Assembly (NCBI GenBank): GCA_009773155.1
Contig: WOVA01000014.1
Location: 27,434 to 91,433, forward strand
Direction: 5' to 3'
Source: Elusimicrobiota bacterium
Lineage (GTDB): Bacteria > Elusimicrobiota > Elusimicrobia > Elusimicrobiales > UBA9959
Length of the DNA: 64,000 bases
Position numbers and translations under genes: made by a program. Each line of letters opens with the position of its first letter. Within the stretch, counting starts at the first letter, position 1. Of this stretch, positions 22,238 through 31,568 are shown piece after piece. A model generated the notes under the pieces. That model worked only from the letters and a program-made list of their open reading frames with translations. It was not told the origin of the DNA and did not search any database.

Positions 22238-23364
22238 CAGCAGTTCTTTACCGCGGCGTAGCCGCCCCGCCTGAGGTGCAGTTCGCTCAGAGCCAGCTTG
22301 AGGTCGGAGGCGGCCATCTCGGCGGCCAGCATGCCGGCGGTGGTTTCGGGAGTCCAGCCCAGGACCCTTTTGGCCTTGGACGGATCGCCCAGCAGGGTCT
22401 CCACCTCGGCGGGCCTGTAGAAGCGGGGGTCCACCCGCACGATGGTATCGCCTTTTTTTATCTTGATATCATGGGGGTCCATACCCTCCGGCGCTTCCAC
22501 GGACTTCACGATCCCCGTTTCCTCTTCGGCCTTGCCCTTCCAGGCAAGCCTTATCCCCAGCTCCGCGGCGGCCATCTCTATGAAGCGGCGCACGGAATAC
22601 TGCTTGCCCGTGGCGATGACGAAATCCTCCGGCTTATTCTGCTGCAGGATGAGCCACATCGCGCGCACGTAATCCCGGGCGTGGCCCCAGTCGCGCAGGG
22701 AGTTCATATTGCCCATGTAAAGGCAGGGCTGCGTGCCCAGCAGTATCCGGCCCAGGGCGCGGGTTATCTTGCGGGTGACGAATTCCTCGCCGCGCAGCGG
22801 GCTCTCGTGGTTGAAGAGGATGCCGTTGCAGGCGAACATACCGTAGGACTCGCGGTAATTGACGGTTATCCAGTAGGCGTACATCTTGGCCACGCCGTAG
22901 GGACTGCGGGGATGGAAAGGGGTCTTCTCGCTCTGCGGTATCTCGCGGACCTTGCCGTAAAGCTCGGAGGTGGAGGCCTGGTAGATGCGCGTTTTTCTGG
23001 CAAGGCCCAGCAGCCGCACCGACTCCAGTATGCGCATCGTGCCCAGTCCGTCGCAGTCGGCGGTGTATTCCGGCGCGTCGAAGCTGACCGCCACATGGCT
23101 CTGGGCGCCCAGGTTGTATATCTCCTCGGGCTTTATCTCGGATATGACGCGGGTGAGGTTGGTGGAATCGGTCAGGTCGCCGTAATGCAGCCTGACCTTG
23201 GAGGCCGCGGGATTGGCCAGGTCGCAGATATGGTCTATGCGGGCGGTGTTATGGGAGGCGGAGCGGCGGCGCAGGCCGTGGACCTCGTAGCCTTTGCCGA
23301 GAAGGAGTTCCGCGAGATAGAAGCCGTCCTGTCCTGTTATGCCGGTGATGAGAGCTTTTTTCAT
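22237..23364 (-). CDS. gmd: GDP-mannose 4,6-dehydratase (paralog 2)
   Basis: [79 protein letters not shown]. Confidence 0.96.
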   Translation of the reverse strand: MKKALITGITGQDGFYLAELLLGKGYEVHGLRRRSASHNTARIDHICDLANPAASKVRLHYGDLTDSTNLTRVISEIKPEEIYNLGAQSHVAVSFDAPEYTADCDGLGTMRILESVRLLGLARKTRIYQASTSELYGKVREIPQSEKTPFHPRSPYGVAKMYAYWITVNYRESYGMFACNGILFNHESPLRGEEFVTRKITRALGRILLGTQPCLYMGNMNSLRDWGHARDYVRAMWLILQQNKPEDFVIATGKQYSVRRFIEMAAAELGIRLAWKGKAEEETGIVKSVEAPEGMDPHDIKIKKGDTIVRVDPRFYRPAEVETLLGDPSKAKRVLGWTPETTAGMLAAEMAASDLKLALSELHLRRGGYAAVKNC

Positions 23365-23498
23365 GTCGTCTGGAAGTCCTCCGTAAAACTCCGCGCAATA
23401 TAAAAGCAAAATCACGGGAGGTGCCCCGTAGTGATATCTATATTATAGCAAAGGAGGACCGGGCGGGAAAACCCGGCTAAAGCACCCGGCTAAAACGG

Positions 23499-24242
23499 CT
23501 AAAGCGCAACCTCAAGGCCGTCGCTGGCGGCCAGCGTATCGCGAAAGGTATTTTTCGCCATCCGGAGGGCCGTACCCCGCAGGCCGGGCTTATGGTAGCG
23601 CTCGGCGGAAAAATGGGTCAGTATCAGTTTTTTGGCGCCGGACTCCGCGGCCAGCCGCGCGGCCGTCTCCGGGTTGAAATGCGGCCAGAGCGGATTGGTC
23701 TCGCCCGGCAGGTGGGCGCATTCGGTTATGAGCGCGTCGGCGCCGCGGGCGAGTTCCAGCGCGTTGGGGCAGTAGCCGGTGTCGGTACAGTAGGTCACGA
23801 CTTTTCCCTCCAGCGCCAGCCGGAAGCCCAGGACCGGGTCGGCGTGGACCAGCGGCAGCGCCTTCACGCGGAACGGGAGCCGGGCGTTCTCCGACGGTAA
23901 TTCCAGTATTTTAACCGGATAGGGAAGTTTGGCCAGCGGCACGGTGAACGGCCTGCCGACGAACTTTTTAAGGATACGGCGCGTTCCTTTCTGGCCGCAG
24001 ATGGTAAGGCCCTTTTTGAACTTAAACTTGACCAGCGTGTGCAGACCGGCGATATGGTCGAGGTGAAAATGGCTGAGCAGGATGAAAACGGGCCTGGTCC
24101 CGTCGCAATATTTATCCAGTTTGTAGAGGCCGTTGCCCGCGTCCAGGACTATGTCCCAGCGGCGCGTCTTTATCAGCGCGCAGACGGTATTGCCCGTAGC
24201 GGTGTCATACCAGCCGTTGGTGCCCAGGAATACAAGGTTCAT
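23499..24242 (-). CDS. MBL-fold metallohydrolase (RNase Z-like)
   Basis: ILLSHFHLDHIAGLH, TDTGYCPNALELARGADALITECAH. Confidence 0.88.
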   Translation of the reverse strand: MNLVFLGTNGWYDTATGNTVCALIKTRRWDIVLDAGNGLYKLDKYCDGTRPVFILLSHFHLDHIAGLHTLVKFKFKKGLTICGQKGTRRILKKFVGRPFTVPLAKLPYPVKILELPSENARLPFRVKALPLVHADPVLGFRLALEGKVVTYCTDTGYCPNALELARGADALITECAHLPGETNPLWPHFNPETAARLAAESGAKKLILTHFSAERYHKPGLRGTALRMAKNTFRDTLAASDGLEVAL

Positions 24243-24435
24243 TATTGACCTACGCGTAAGTAATAGAAATGCTGGCCGGGCCGATTTTGGAGCGAGACAA
24301 GGAACGAGGAGCGCGCATAGCGGGGGCTATGTAAGCGACTCACTCACAGACCGCCGGTATGCTCGTTCGTCGCGCCTCGCATTCATCTCAAATCCAAGCC
24401 TCCAGAAATTCTATTACTTACGCGTAGGTCAATAA
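24242..24435. repeat. 194-bp palindromic MITE-like element with perfect 25-bp terminal inverted repeats
   Basis: TTATTGACCTACGCGTAAGTAATAG (24242-24266) and its exact reverse complement (24411-24435). Confidence 0.88.
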
Positions 24436-25643
24436 CGGCTCTTCAGCCCCTTCGACCGGAGGAACTCCGCCACGGTCTTTATGAAGTAGGCCACGTGGCG
24501 CGGGCCCAGGTCCTGGTGCACGCCGATGTGCAGGCCGTTGTCGCCCACATACTCGGCCTCGGGGAACTGCCCTTTCTTATAGCCGAGGAAGGCGAAGCCC
24601 GGGCACTGGGTGGGCATCGACGAGAAAAGGTGGCGGGTCTCAATGCCGGCCCGCTCCAGGTACACGCCCAGCTCGTTGCGGGTGAACGGGGCCTTTGGCG
24701 AACGGATGATGGCGAAGGCGTGCGGGCCTATCTTTTCGTGCTTCTCCTCTTTTATCGTGTAGAGCCAGGGCGAGAAGCGGTCGAACTTCTTTATCATCGA
24801 GAGGAGGTTGGAGCGGCGCCTGGCGATTATCCGGCGGTAATTATCCATGCTGCCTATGCCGACGGCGGCTTCCAGTTCGTTCATCTTGCAGGAATAGCCT
24901 ATGCGCTCGAAGACGAAGCGTATGTCGGAGCCCTCGCCGTGCCTGAAGCGCTTGTCGCAGAAGGCGCCGGCGGCGTTGACGACGCAGACCCTGCATTTGC
25001 AGGCCCGGCCGTGGCTGCGCAGCGAGCGCAGGACTTCGGCGAAGTCCCCGCGGTCGGTGGTGACGATGCCGCCCTCGATGGTGGTGATGATATGGGCGAT
25101 ATAGGTGCTGTAGGCGGCCATGTCGCCCAGCGTGCCCGCGTTGCGGCCCTTGTAAACCGCGCCGTGCGCCTCGGCGGCGTCCTCCACGACGTAGAGTCCG
25201 TGCTTTTTGGCTATGCGGTTGACCGCGTCCATGTCGGCCGGCTTGCCCATCAGGTGCACCGGCATGATGGCGCGGGTGCGTTTTGTTATGGCCCGCTCTA
25301 TCTTTTTCGGGTCGATATTGAGAGTGTGCCGCTCCACGTCCACGAAGACGGGCCTGAAGCCGGCGTGAAGCACGGCGTTGCCGGTGGCGACGAAGGACAG
25401 GGCGGGGACGATGACCTCGTCGCCCCGCTTCGCGCCGAAATCGTGCAGGACCGCCAGGGCGAGAATATCGGCGTCGGTGCCGGTGCTCACCGCCACGGCC
25501 TCCTTCGTCCCGGTCAGGGCGGCGAATTTGGACTCGAACTCGCGCACCAGGCGGCCGCTGGAGAGTTTAAGCGTGTCGAGCGCCTCGTTTATAAGGCGGC
25601 GGGACCCGGGGGTGACGGCTATCGTGCCGAAAGGGATCTTCAT
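24429..25643 (-). CDS. DegT/DnrJ/EryC1/StrS-fold PLP enzyme lacking the catalytic Lys; predicted sugar 3-dehydratase (RfbH/ColD-like)
   Basis: STYIAHIITTIEGGIVTTDRG has His where the PLP Lys normally lies; CKCRVCVVNAAGAFCDKRF cluster; TRHLFSSMPTQCPGF. Confidence 0.8.
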   Translation of the reverse strand: MKIPFGTIAVTPGSRRLINEALDTLKLSSGRLVREFESKFAALTGTKEAVAVSTGTDADILALAVLHDFGAKRGDEVIVPALSFVATGNAVLHAGFRPVFVDVERHTLNIDPKKIERAITKRTRAIMPVHLMGKPADMDAVNRIAKKHGLYVVEDAAEAHGAVYKGRNAGTLGDMAAYSTYIAHIITTIEGGIVTTDRGDFAEVLRSLRSHGRACKCRVCVVNAAGAFCDKRFRHGEGSDIRFVFERIGYSCKMNELEAAVGIGSMDNYRRIIARRRSNLLSMIKKFDRFSPWLYTIKEEKHEKIGPHAFAIIRSPKAPFTRNELGVYLERAGIETRHLFSSMPTQCPGFAFLGYKKGQFPEAEYVGDNGLHIGVHQDLGPRHVAYFIKTVAEFLRSKGLKSRY

Positions 25644-26332
25644 TTTAGTTCCTCCAGCGCCCTGGCGTAGCCTTCGGGCGTGCCTATGTCCAGCAGAGGG
25701 GCGCCGGTCTCCCAGGCGCGCACCTGCCCGGCCGCGGCCAGCGCGGGCAGCAGGTCGCGTTCCATGGAGTACCTGACGCCCGGCGGGACTCTTTCCAGGA
25801 CGGTCTTCTCCAGCATGTATATCCCGGCGTTGACCAGGCCGGGGCCGGACGCGGACTTCTCCGCGAAAGCGAGCAGCCTGCCGTTCTCCCCGACGGAGAG
25901 GGCCCCGAAGGCGCCGGCGTCGTCGCGGCGGGAGGCGGCCAGCGAGACGGGCGAGCCGCCGGCCGCGTGGAACGAGGCGAAAGCCTCCAGGTCGGCGCGG
26001 CAGAAAGAATCGCCGTTGAGCAGCAGGAAGCGCGGCGTGCCGATCAGGCGCCCGGCGTTCTTCACCGCGCCGGCGGTATCGAGCGGCTCGGCCTCTATGG
26101 AGACCACTATCTCCAGGCCGGGCCGGCCGCCGTGAAAATGTTCCTCTATCATGCGGCCCATGTGGCCGGCGCAGAGGACGAAGCGGCGGAAGCCGAAGCC
26201 GGCCGCGTATTTCATCAGCAGGTCCAGGAAGGCGCCGCCGCCGACGGCGGCCAGCGGCTTGGGGCGGTCGGAGACCACGCTCCTGAGCCTGGTCCCCTTT
26301 CCGCCGCAGAGTATGACCGCGTCCATGCTCAT
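25640..26332 (-). CDS. hddC: D-glycero-alpha-D-manno-heptose 1-phosphate guanylyltransferase-type nucleotidyltransferase
   Basis: MDAVILCGGKGTRLRSVVSDRPKPLAAVGGGAFLDLLM; 4-nt overlap with upstream HddA-like kinase. Confidence 0.82.
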   Translation of the reverse strand: MSMDAVILCGGKGTRLRSVVSDRPKPLAAVGGGAFLDLLMKYAAGFGFRRFVLCAGHMGRMIEEHFHGGRPGLEIVVSIEAEPLDTAGAVKNAGRLIGTPRFLLLNGDSFCRADLEAFASFHAAGGSPVSLAASRRDDAGAFGALSVGENGRLLAFAEKSASGPGLVNAGIYMLEKTVLERVPPGVRYSMERDLLPALAAAGQVRAWETGAPLLDIGTPEGYARALEELK

Positions 26333-27312
26333 CGGTTGTAGAAGATCACCGAACTGCCGGAATCCTCGAATTTGAACGGCACGCGCAGCAGTTTGCGCAG
26401 CGCGCGCCGGATCGCCGCCTGCTTCCCGGGACCGGCGAAGAACAGCATGAAGCCGCCGCCGCCGGCGCCCAGCACCTTGCCTCCCAGCGCGCCCGCGCGG
26501 CGGGCCGAGGCGTAGATCTCGTCGAGGGCCGGCGTGGTGATGCGGTCGGTCAGCGAGCGCTTGAGCAGCCAGCTCTCGTGCAGCAGCCGGCCGAAGGCGG
26601 AGATATCCCCGCGTCCGTCTATTATCTCCACGGCGCGGTCCACCATGTCGCACATCCTGGAAAGCTCCCTGCCCTTGGCCGGGGTACATTTGACCTGCGC
26701 CGCGGCTATATCGGAGGCGGTGCGCTGTATGCCGGTGTAGAACAGCAGCAGGCGGTCCTGGAACTCCTTCATGCGCCCGGCGGAGGCGGTCAGCGGGCAG
26801 ACCTGCAGATGGCGCTTCGGGCCGAAACTTATAAGATTGCAGCCGCCGTAGGCGGCCGCCACCTGGTCCTGCGCGCCGACGTTCTCTTTGAGTATGTCCT
26901 GCTCGATCCGTATAGCGTCCAGGGCCAGCCTGTCCGCCGGCACCATCCGTCCCTTGAGAGCGTAGAGGGCTTTCAGCAGCCCGACGGTGAAAGAGGAGCT
27001 GGACCCTATGCCGGAGCGGGCCGGCAGGTCGCCGTCGTGATGTATCTCCACGCCGTCCTTTATCCGCATGAAGCGCAGGCAGGCGCGCACCGACGGGTGC
27101 TTTATCTCGGAGATCCTCATCACGTCCTCGGTGCGCGAATAGACGATGCGGTGCTTGTGGTCGTGGAAGGGCGGCAGCCAGCGGCAGGTGATATAGCAGT
27201 ATTTGTCTATGGTGGCCGAGAGCACCTGCCCTTTATTGCTGCGGTACCACGAGGGATAGTCGGTCCCGCCCCCGAAGAACGAGATCCTGTAGGGCGTCCT
27301 GCTGATTATCAT
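26329..27312 (-). CDS. hddA: D-glycero-D-manno-heptose 7-phosphate kinase-type GHMP kinase
   Basis: MIISRTPYRISFFGGGTDYPSWYRSNKGQVLSATIDKYCYI; PARSGIGSSSSFTVGLLKAL; GGKVLGAGGGGFMLFF. Confidence 0.92.
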   Translation of the reverse strand: MIISRTPYRISFFGGGTDYPSWYRSNKGQVLSATIDKYCYITCRWLPPFHDHKHRIVYSRTEDVMRISEIKHPSVRACLRFMRIKDGVEIHHDGDLPARSGIGSSSSFTVGLLKALYALKGRMVPADRLALDAIRIEQDILKENVGAQDQVAAAYGGCNLISFGPKRHLQVCPLTASAGRMKEFQDRLLLFYTGIQRTASDIAAAQVKCTPAKGRELSRMCDMVDRAVEIIDGRGDISAFGRLLHESWLLKRSLTDRITTPALDEIYASARRAGALGGKVLGAGGGGFMLFFAGPGKQAAIRRALRKLLRVPFKFEDSGSSVIFYNR

Positions 27313-27331
27313 TCCTTATCTCCCGGCCGTC

Positions 27332-28285
27332 TCAGACATTGGAATACCGGTCCCGCCTGATGATGCGGAACGACTTGAGCAGCTCGGCTATTCCCCGGTC
27401 CAGGGAAAACTCCGGGCGGAAGCCGGTCGCCTCTATCTTGGCGTTGCTGACGATATAGTCGCGCTTGTCCGGGTCCTCTCCTATGGGCGACTCGTAGAAG
27501 TAGAACTCCGGCACGCGCTTCTTTATCGCGCGGCAGAGCTCCAGCTTGCTGAGGTTGGCGTCGCTCAGGCCCAGATTGTAGGTCTCGCCGCTCATCCGGC
27601 GCCAGTTCTTCATCGCGTGCCTGAAGGCCCGGGCCACGTCGCGCACGTGGATGAAGTTGCGCTTGAAATGCGCCTCGAAGAGCACCACGAAGCGGTCGTT
27701 GAAGGCCCTGAAGGCGAAGTCGTTGACCAGCAGGTCCAGCCGCATGCGCGGGCTCACGCCGAAAGCCGTGGCCAGGCGGAAGGTGGCGGAATTGCCCGCG
27801 GCCAGGAGCTTCTCCTCGGCGGCGTTCTTGAGCCGCCCGTAGAGGGAAACCGGCCGCAGGGGGGTCTTCTCCGTGCAGTAGCGCCCTTTCCGGCCTATGC
27901 CGTAGCCGCTGTTGGTGGTGGGGTAGAGCAGCGCCTGCGCGGGGGCCCTGTATTTCAGTATCACGTCGAGGGCGTCCAGGATCACGCCCTTCGCCTCGGC
28001 GGGGTTCCGGTCGCAGAGCGGCGCGCCGGTCAGGCAGGCCAGCGGGATTATCCAGTCGGCGTCCTTCAGCCCCTCCTTCACCAGCCTCTCGTCGCGGGCG
28101 TCGCCGCGTTCGACGGTGAAATCGGGGTGGGCGCAGCAGTCCAGCAGCGGGGCCTGGCCGTACATAAAATTATCCAGCACCTGGACCCTGAAGCCTTCCC
28201 GGAGCAGGGCCGGCACAAGGATGGACCCGATGTATCCGGCTCCGCCCGTGACCATGACCTTCTGTTTTTTAGCGGCTTTTTTCAT
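27332..28285 (-). CDS. NAD-dependent epimerase/dehydratase (extended SDR)
   Basis: KVMVTGGAGYIGSILVPALLREGFRVQVLDNFMYGQ; VSLYGRLKNAAEE (YxxxK); NFIHVRDVARAF. Confidence 0.92.
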   Translation of the reverse strand: MKKAAKKQKVMVTGGAGYIGSILVPALLREGFRVQVLDNFMYGQAPLLDCCAHPDFTVERGDARDERLVKEGLKDADWIIPLACLTGAPLCDRNPAEAKGVILDALDVILKYRAPAQALLYPTTNSGYGIGRKGRYCTEKTPLRPVSLYGRLKNAAEEKLLAAGNSATFRLATAFGVSPRMRLDLLVNDFAFRAFNDRFVVLFEAHFKRNFIHVRDVARAFRHAMKNWRRMSGETYNLGLSDANLSKLELCRAIKKRVPEFYFYESPIGEDPDKRDYIVSNAKIEATGFRPEFSLDRGIAELLKSFRIIRRDRYSNV

Positions 28286-28527
28286 ACCCTTATCACCTTG
28301 ACAGAACTGCGGGATCCGGCGCCTGTCCGCCGTTGTTCTCATATATTATAACTGAAACAGCGCCTCCCGGCTACCCGAAGGATCGCCCGAAGAATTGCCG
28401 GCTCCTCCCTGGAACAGAAAAGAGCCGGCGGCCGCGCCGCCCGCGCCGCGGGCAAATCCCTGGTTTTTGCCGAAGCGGAGCGTTAAACGCTATAATTTCA
28501 TTGACCGGACCCCAAAGGAACTTCACA

Positions 28528-29760
28528 ATGAGCGGAAAAGTGCTGTATTTGTCCCATAAGAACACCGGATCCCCGATCGACATGGGCGACGGGTATATAC
28601 GCGAATTTCTGAAAAATGGCGTCGCTTTCCTCGATTACAAAGAACTGTATCTGCAATACGGCCGCAGAAAAACTGAAGAGTTCATAACCAGATACATAAA
28701 ACAGAACGATATCGGCATTTTAGTTTTCTCGGCCGAGGGAGGCTCGTTCAATTTCAGCCGGGAGTTTTTTCTCGGACTCAGAAGCGGCGTTTTCGTGTCC
28801 ATGATGGTCGGCGACGCTGTATATTATTTCGAGACAAGGGACAAGTTTTACGCGCAGGTCATGGACCTGGTCGTAGTCTGGGATTCTTATCCGCTGGTGC
28901 GGTCGTTCGAGGCGCTTGGGGCCGGGTCATTTCTGCTCCCGTGCGCGTTCGACAGAAAAAACTATCACAAGATAAGCCCGGTCGAAAAAACCATGGACGT
29001 TTCATTTGTCGGATGCGTTTCCGGAAGAAAAGGACGGATGGAGTATATCGAGCACCTGACAAAGAACGGGGTCGAGGTCCGCGTCTTCGGCCAGGGCTCC
29101 TCCGGCGGCATGGTATCCATGGCGGAAATGACCGGGATCTTCAACAGGACCAGGATCAACCTTAATTTTTCCGACGCCGGAGGCACGACCTGCCTGACCG
29201 GAAGAACGAGGTTCGGGAACGAGGTAAAACAGTTAAAAGGGCGCATAGGGGAAGTAAGCCTTTGCGGGTCCTTTTTGCTGTCGGAAGACACCCCGGGGAT
29301 AGAGAACCTTTTACTGCCGGGCAAAGAGCTTGATATTTTCCGGACAAAAGAAGAGCTGCTGGAAAAAGTGCGGTTCTATCTGGCTGACGAAAAAGAGCGG
29401 GAGGCCATAGCCGACGGCGGCTACAGGAAGGCGGTGAAAGATTTCGACGTCAGCCGGATGATCCCAGCGTTCCTGGCCGAATTGGAGCGGTTGCGCGCGA
29501 GCAAGGTCTCCCGTTCTTTCCGCAGCATAGTTCCGGATGCCGTGTTTGAAAGAAATTTCGCCACCTACAGATTTTTATACGCGATAAAGTTCGTTAAACG
29601 GTTCAGATTATCATTGGCGCTGGAAGAATTAGTTCTGGCCTTTAAGATCGGAAAGATAGATCTTTACCAGCTATACACTTTTTTCATCGAGGAAGTTGTG
29701 GATAAGTTCCCGAGGATCAAAAATTTCATAAAAAGACTCTTTTTTTACAGAACCAGCTGA
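28528..29760 (+). CDS. CgeB/DUF3880-like glycosyltransferase
   Basis: MSGKVLYLSHKNTGSPIDMGDGYIREFLKNG...MDVSFVGCVSGRKGRMEYIEHLTKNGVEVRVFGQG; paralog of 31569-32792. Confidence 0.75.
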   Translation: MSGKVLYLSHKNTGSPIDMGDGYIREFLKNGVAFLDYKELYLQYGRRKTEEFITRYIKQNDIGILVFSAEGGSFNFSREFFLGLRSGVFVSMMVGDAVYYFETRDKFYAQVMDLVVVWDSYPLVRSFEALGAGSFLLPCAFDRKNYHKISPVEKTMDVSFVGCVSGRKGRMEYIEHLTKNGVEVRVFGQGSSGGMVSMAEMTGIFNRTRINLNFSDAGGTTCLTGRTRFGNEVKQLKGRIGEVSLCGSFLLSEDTPGIENLLLPGKELDIFRTKEELLEKVRFYLADEKEREAIADGGYRKAVKDFDVSRMIPAFLAELERLRASKVSRSFRSIVPDAVFERNFATYRFLYAIKFVKRFRLSLALEELVLAFKIGKIDLYQLYTFFIEEVVDKFPRIKNFIKRLFFYRTS

Positions 29761-29811
29761 CTCCGGCCGCAGGACCGGGCGCGCGGAGCCTCCCCGCCCG
29801 GCGAGACGCGG

Positions 29812-31362
29812 TCAGCTGAATTTTGTTTTAAAAAGAAGATAAGTCTTTTGAAACTCTTCCAGCCGGAAGGCGGCTGAAATGAGAAGAAAGACCGCCAGCC
29901 CCGCGGAGGAAGCCGCCGCGAGGTTCATTATCTGGTACGGAATAGTGACATAGGCCGCGTCGTACAGGCCCCGGTAGGCAAGGAAGACCGCCAACCCGGC
30001 CACGAGAGAGATCGCCGTAATTCTGGCCAGGGATTTAAGGATGGCCAGCCCGTGAAGGTTTTGAACGCGTTTTTTCAGGGTTATAAAATACATGATAGCC
30101 GCGAGAAAAGAGACCACCGAGGTCGAAAGCGCGATGCCGCACGCCGGCGGGTCGAGCAGCTTCATGAAAATTAAATTAAAGACCAGGTTCAGGACCACGG
30201 TGACCGCGGTTATTTTGAAGATACTCTTGAGGCAGTGGAACGCGAACAATACCCGCTGCAGTATCACTATCACGTAGATGGAAAAAAGCTGGAGGGTGTA
30301 AAACACGAATATACTGGACGTCAGGTCGGTCGCGGCCGCGTCGAAGGCTCCCCTCTGGAACACAAGCTGTATGGCCGGCCTGGCCAGGATCATCATTATA
30401 ACGGCCATGGGGATGAAGATAAAGCCCGCCATTCTTATGCTGGTGGAAACGGTGTCTTTCAGTTCCGGGAGCTGGTCCCCCGCGGCCTGCGCGGCTACGA
30501 ACGGGTAGATGGCCGACGCGATGGAGCCGGAAAAGATGATCAGCGGGACCTGCACCAGTTTGTCCGCGTAGGCGAGACCGGCTATGCTTCCGCCCGGCAG
30601 CCAGGAGGCCATGAACCTGTTCGTCACCCCCGTGAGGCCCGCCACGAGCCCTATTAGAGAAAGGATAAAGGCCAGGTTCAGGAACCTCTGTATATCGGGG
30701 TGACCGAGCTCCAGCGCTTTATGGTACCTGAAACCGTGCTTCCGCGCGACGGGGACCAGGAACAGCGCCTGCAGGGCGGTCCCGATAAGCAGGCCCCACC
30801 CCACGACGAACACGCCCCATTCATTCGCGAAGCCCAAAATGAGAAAAATAGTGCTCAGGGTTATGAACATACCGGAGACCGCCGGCCAGAAAAAATGTTC
30901 GAAAGCGTTAAGTATCCCGGTCAGCAGGTTCGCGACCCCGGCGAAGAACATGCTGAAGCTTATTATCCTGAGCACCGTCGCCGCGCTGGCGGCGGTCTGG
31001 GCGTCCAGCCCGGGTGAAGCGAATTTTATGACAGTCCCGGCTAACGCGAAAATAACCAGGGACGCTCCGAACAGCACAAGCAAAGTAAGGTTGGAAACTA
31101 TGCTCACGAGCCTGTTCGCGGCTTCTTTGTCCGCCAGCTTGTGTTTTATGAATATAGGGACGAATATCAGAACGAAAGGAGAGAGGACGATGGCGCTGAC
31201 CAGATTAGGGATGGTCAAAGCAGCGTAATAGGAATCCATGACCTTTGAAACGCCGAAATAACCGGCGATCAGCATTTCCTTGACCATGCTCAGACCATGG
31301 CCGAGGATACTCGCGGCGACAAGTACAAGATACGCTTTGGCAATCTTTGTCTTCGTGCTCAT
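29812..31362 (-). CDS. MurJ/MVF-type lipid flippase
   Basis: AYLVLVAASILGHGLSMVKEMLIAGYFGVSKVMDSYYAALTIPNLVSAIVLSPFVLIFVPIF; 14-TM-like protein. Confidence 0.85.
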   Translation of the reverse strand: MSTKTKIAKAYLVLVAASILGHGLSMVKEMLIAGYFGVSKVMDSYYAALTIPNLVSAIVLSPFVLIFVPIFIKHKLADKEAANRLVSIVSNLTLLVLFGASLVIFALAGTVIKFASPGLDAQTAASAATVLRIISFSMFFAGVANLLTGILNAFEHFFWPAVSGMFITLSTIFLILGFANEWGVFVVGWGLLIGTALQALFLVPVARKHGFRYHKALELGHPDIQRFLNLAFILSLIGLVAGLTGVTNRFMASWLPGGSIAGLAYADKLVQVPLIIFSGSIASAIYPFVAAQAAGDQLPELKDTVSTSIRMAGFIFIPMAVIMMILARPAIQLVFQRGAFDAAATDLTSSIFVFYTLQLFSIYVIVILQRVLFAFHCLKSIFKITAVTVVLNLVFNLIFMKLLDPPACGIALSTSVVSFLAAIMYFITLKKRVQNLHGLAILKSLARITAISLVAGLAVFLAYRGLYDAAYVTIPYQIMNLAAASSAGLAVFLLISAAFRLEEFQKTYLLFKTKFS

Positions 31363-31568
31363 ACCCGGGTCACAATGTAGCATTTTTCTCAATGCCGGGC
31401 GCACGGCGCGCGCGCGCGCGATCCGCCCGGAAGAGCACGCGGCCCGCAGTCGTCATTGGACCTTCAAATAAAAAGTTGTATCATGGGTCTGGGATTCAAA
31501 TCGTCGGATCCGGCGGGTGGCGGCGGGACCTGTTTTGAACGGAGAAAACGCGCGCAACGCGCCGCTTC

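Noticed and set aside
22276-23403. 375-aa plus-strand ORF opposite gmd
   Set aside because: Antisense shadow; His/Gly/Ala-rich low-information sequence
24242-24435. Insertion sequence
   Set aside because: No transposase ORF inside 194 bp; at most a non-autonomous element
24429-25643. Ordinary sugar aminotransferase (perosamine synthase-like)
   Set aside because: PLP-binding lysine position is His; kept as predicted dehydratase instead
24495-25670. 391-aa plus-strand ORF opposite the DegT-like gene
   Set aside because: Antisense shadow ORF with no motifs
31401-31431. CG-alternating run (possible Z-DNA or hairpin) between flippase and glycosyltransferase starts
   Set aside because: Short and in a GC-rich intergenic region; no independent support
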